The position numbers and the translations under genes are program-made. Below, in pieces: positions 5,570 through 5,592 of a DNA stretch of 5,592 nt; position 1 is the first letter of the stretch; each line of letters starts with the position of its first letter. The notes under the pieces were generated by a model, which did not search any database, was not told the DNA's origin, and saw only the letters and a list, made by a program, of their open reading frames with translations. Origin of the DNA: UMGS1124 sp964417835 (GTDB taxonomy: Bacteria > Bacillota_I > Bacilli_A > RF39 > UBA660); assembly GCA_964417835.1 (NCBI GenBank), contig CAYQJD010000045.1:1-5592 (forward strand), given 5' to 3'.

Positions 5570-5592
5570 CCTAACCAGTAAAAAAAAGACAA

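Noticed and set aside
5580..5587. A run of eight Ts on the minus strand at the right edge
   Set aside because: It may be the tail of a terminator for a gene outside the window, but the hairpin would lie beyond the edge and cannot be seen.
5530..5592. An open minus-strand frame entering from the right edge (ending QSLPYDIMLV and TAA)
   Set aside because: Only 20 codons are visible and it overlaps the -10 box of the hydrolase promoter; too little to call the end of a gene.

Overview
The window is very AT-rich, and every gene I can support lies on the minus strand, so transcription runs from high to low coordinates. A T-box leader in front of an aminoacyl-tRNA synthetase operon, strong AGGAGG-type ribosome binding sites and sigma-A-like promoters point to a low-GC Gram-positive bacterium (Bacillota). 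The surface-protein family at 2874-4253 resembles, from memory, proteins common in uncultured gut Bacilli (RF39 / Erysipelotrichia-like lineages); that placement is inference. All tryptophans I checked are encoded by TGG, which fits the standard code rather than a Mollicutes-type reading of TGA.

In transcription order from the right edge: a GC-richer patch with an inverted repeat and an extended -10 promoter (about 5540-5569) drives a metallo-beta-lactamase-fold hydrolase (4620-5492). A 366-bp gap follows, holding a candidate terminator, a possible small-RNA promoter and the promoter of the next gene. That gene (2874-4253) encodes a 459-residue secreted or membrane-anchored protein, and an AT-rich terminator overlaps its stop codon. 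A 428-bp gap then holds an inverted repeat, a good promoter and a complete T-box leader (about 2446-2663).

The T-box leader controls a tight operon: hisS (histidyl-tRNA synthetase, 1183-2445), an unrecognised 161-residue protein (685-1170), and aspS (aspartyl-tRNA synthetase, from a TTG start at 670, running off the left edge). Gaps between these genes are 12 and 14 nt, and each ribosome binding site touches or overlaps the preceding stop codon.

The most informative observation is that the leader heads an operon whose first gene is hisS, yet its tRNA-reading parts fit tRNA-Asp better. The codon after the GAA of the specifier loop reads GAC (Asp), with CAC (His) overlapping it by one base. 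The T-box bulge reads UGGC, which complements the G73 discriminator of tRNA-Asp and not the C73 of bacterial tRNA-His. The leader also appears to lack the usual downstream copy complementary to the CGTCC arm, so its terminator seems to be built differently. I found no CRISPR array, tRNA or rRNA gene, insertion sequence or defence system.
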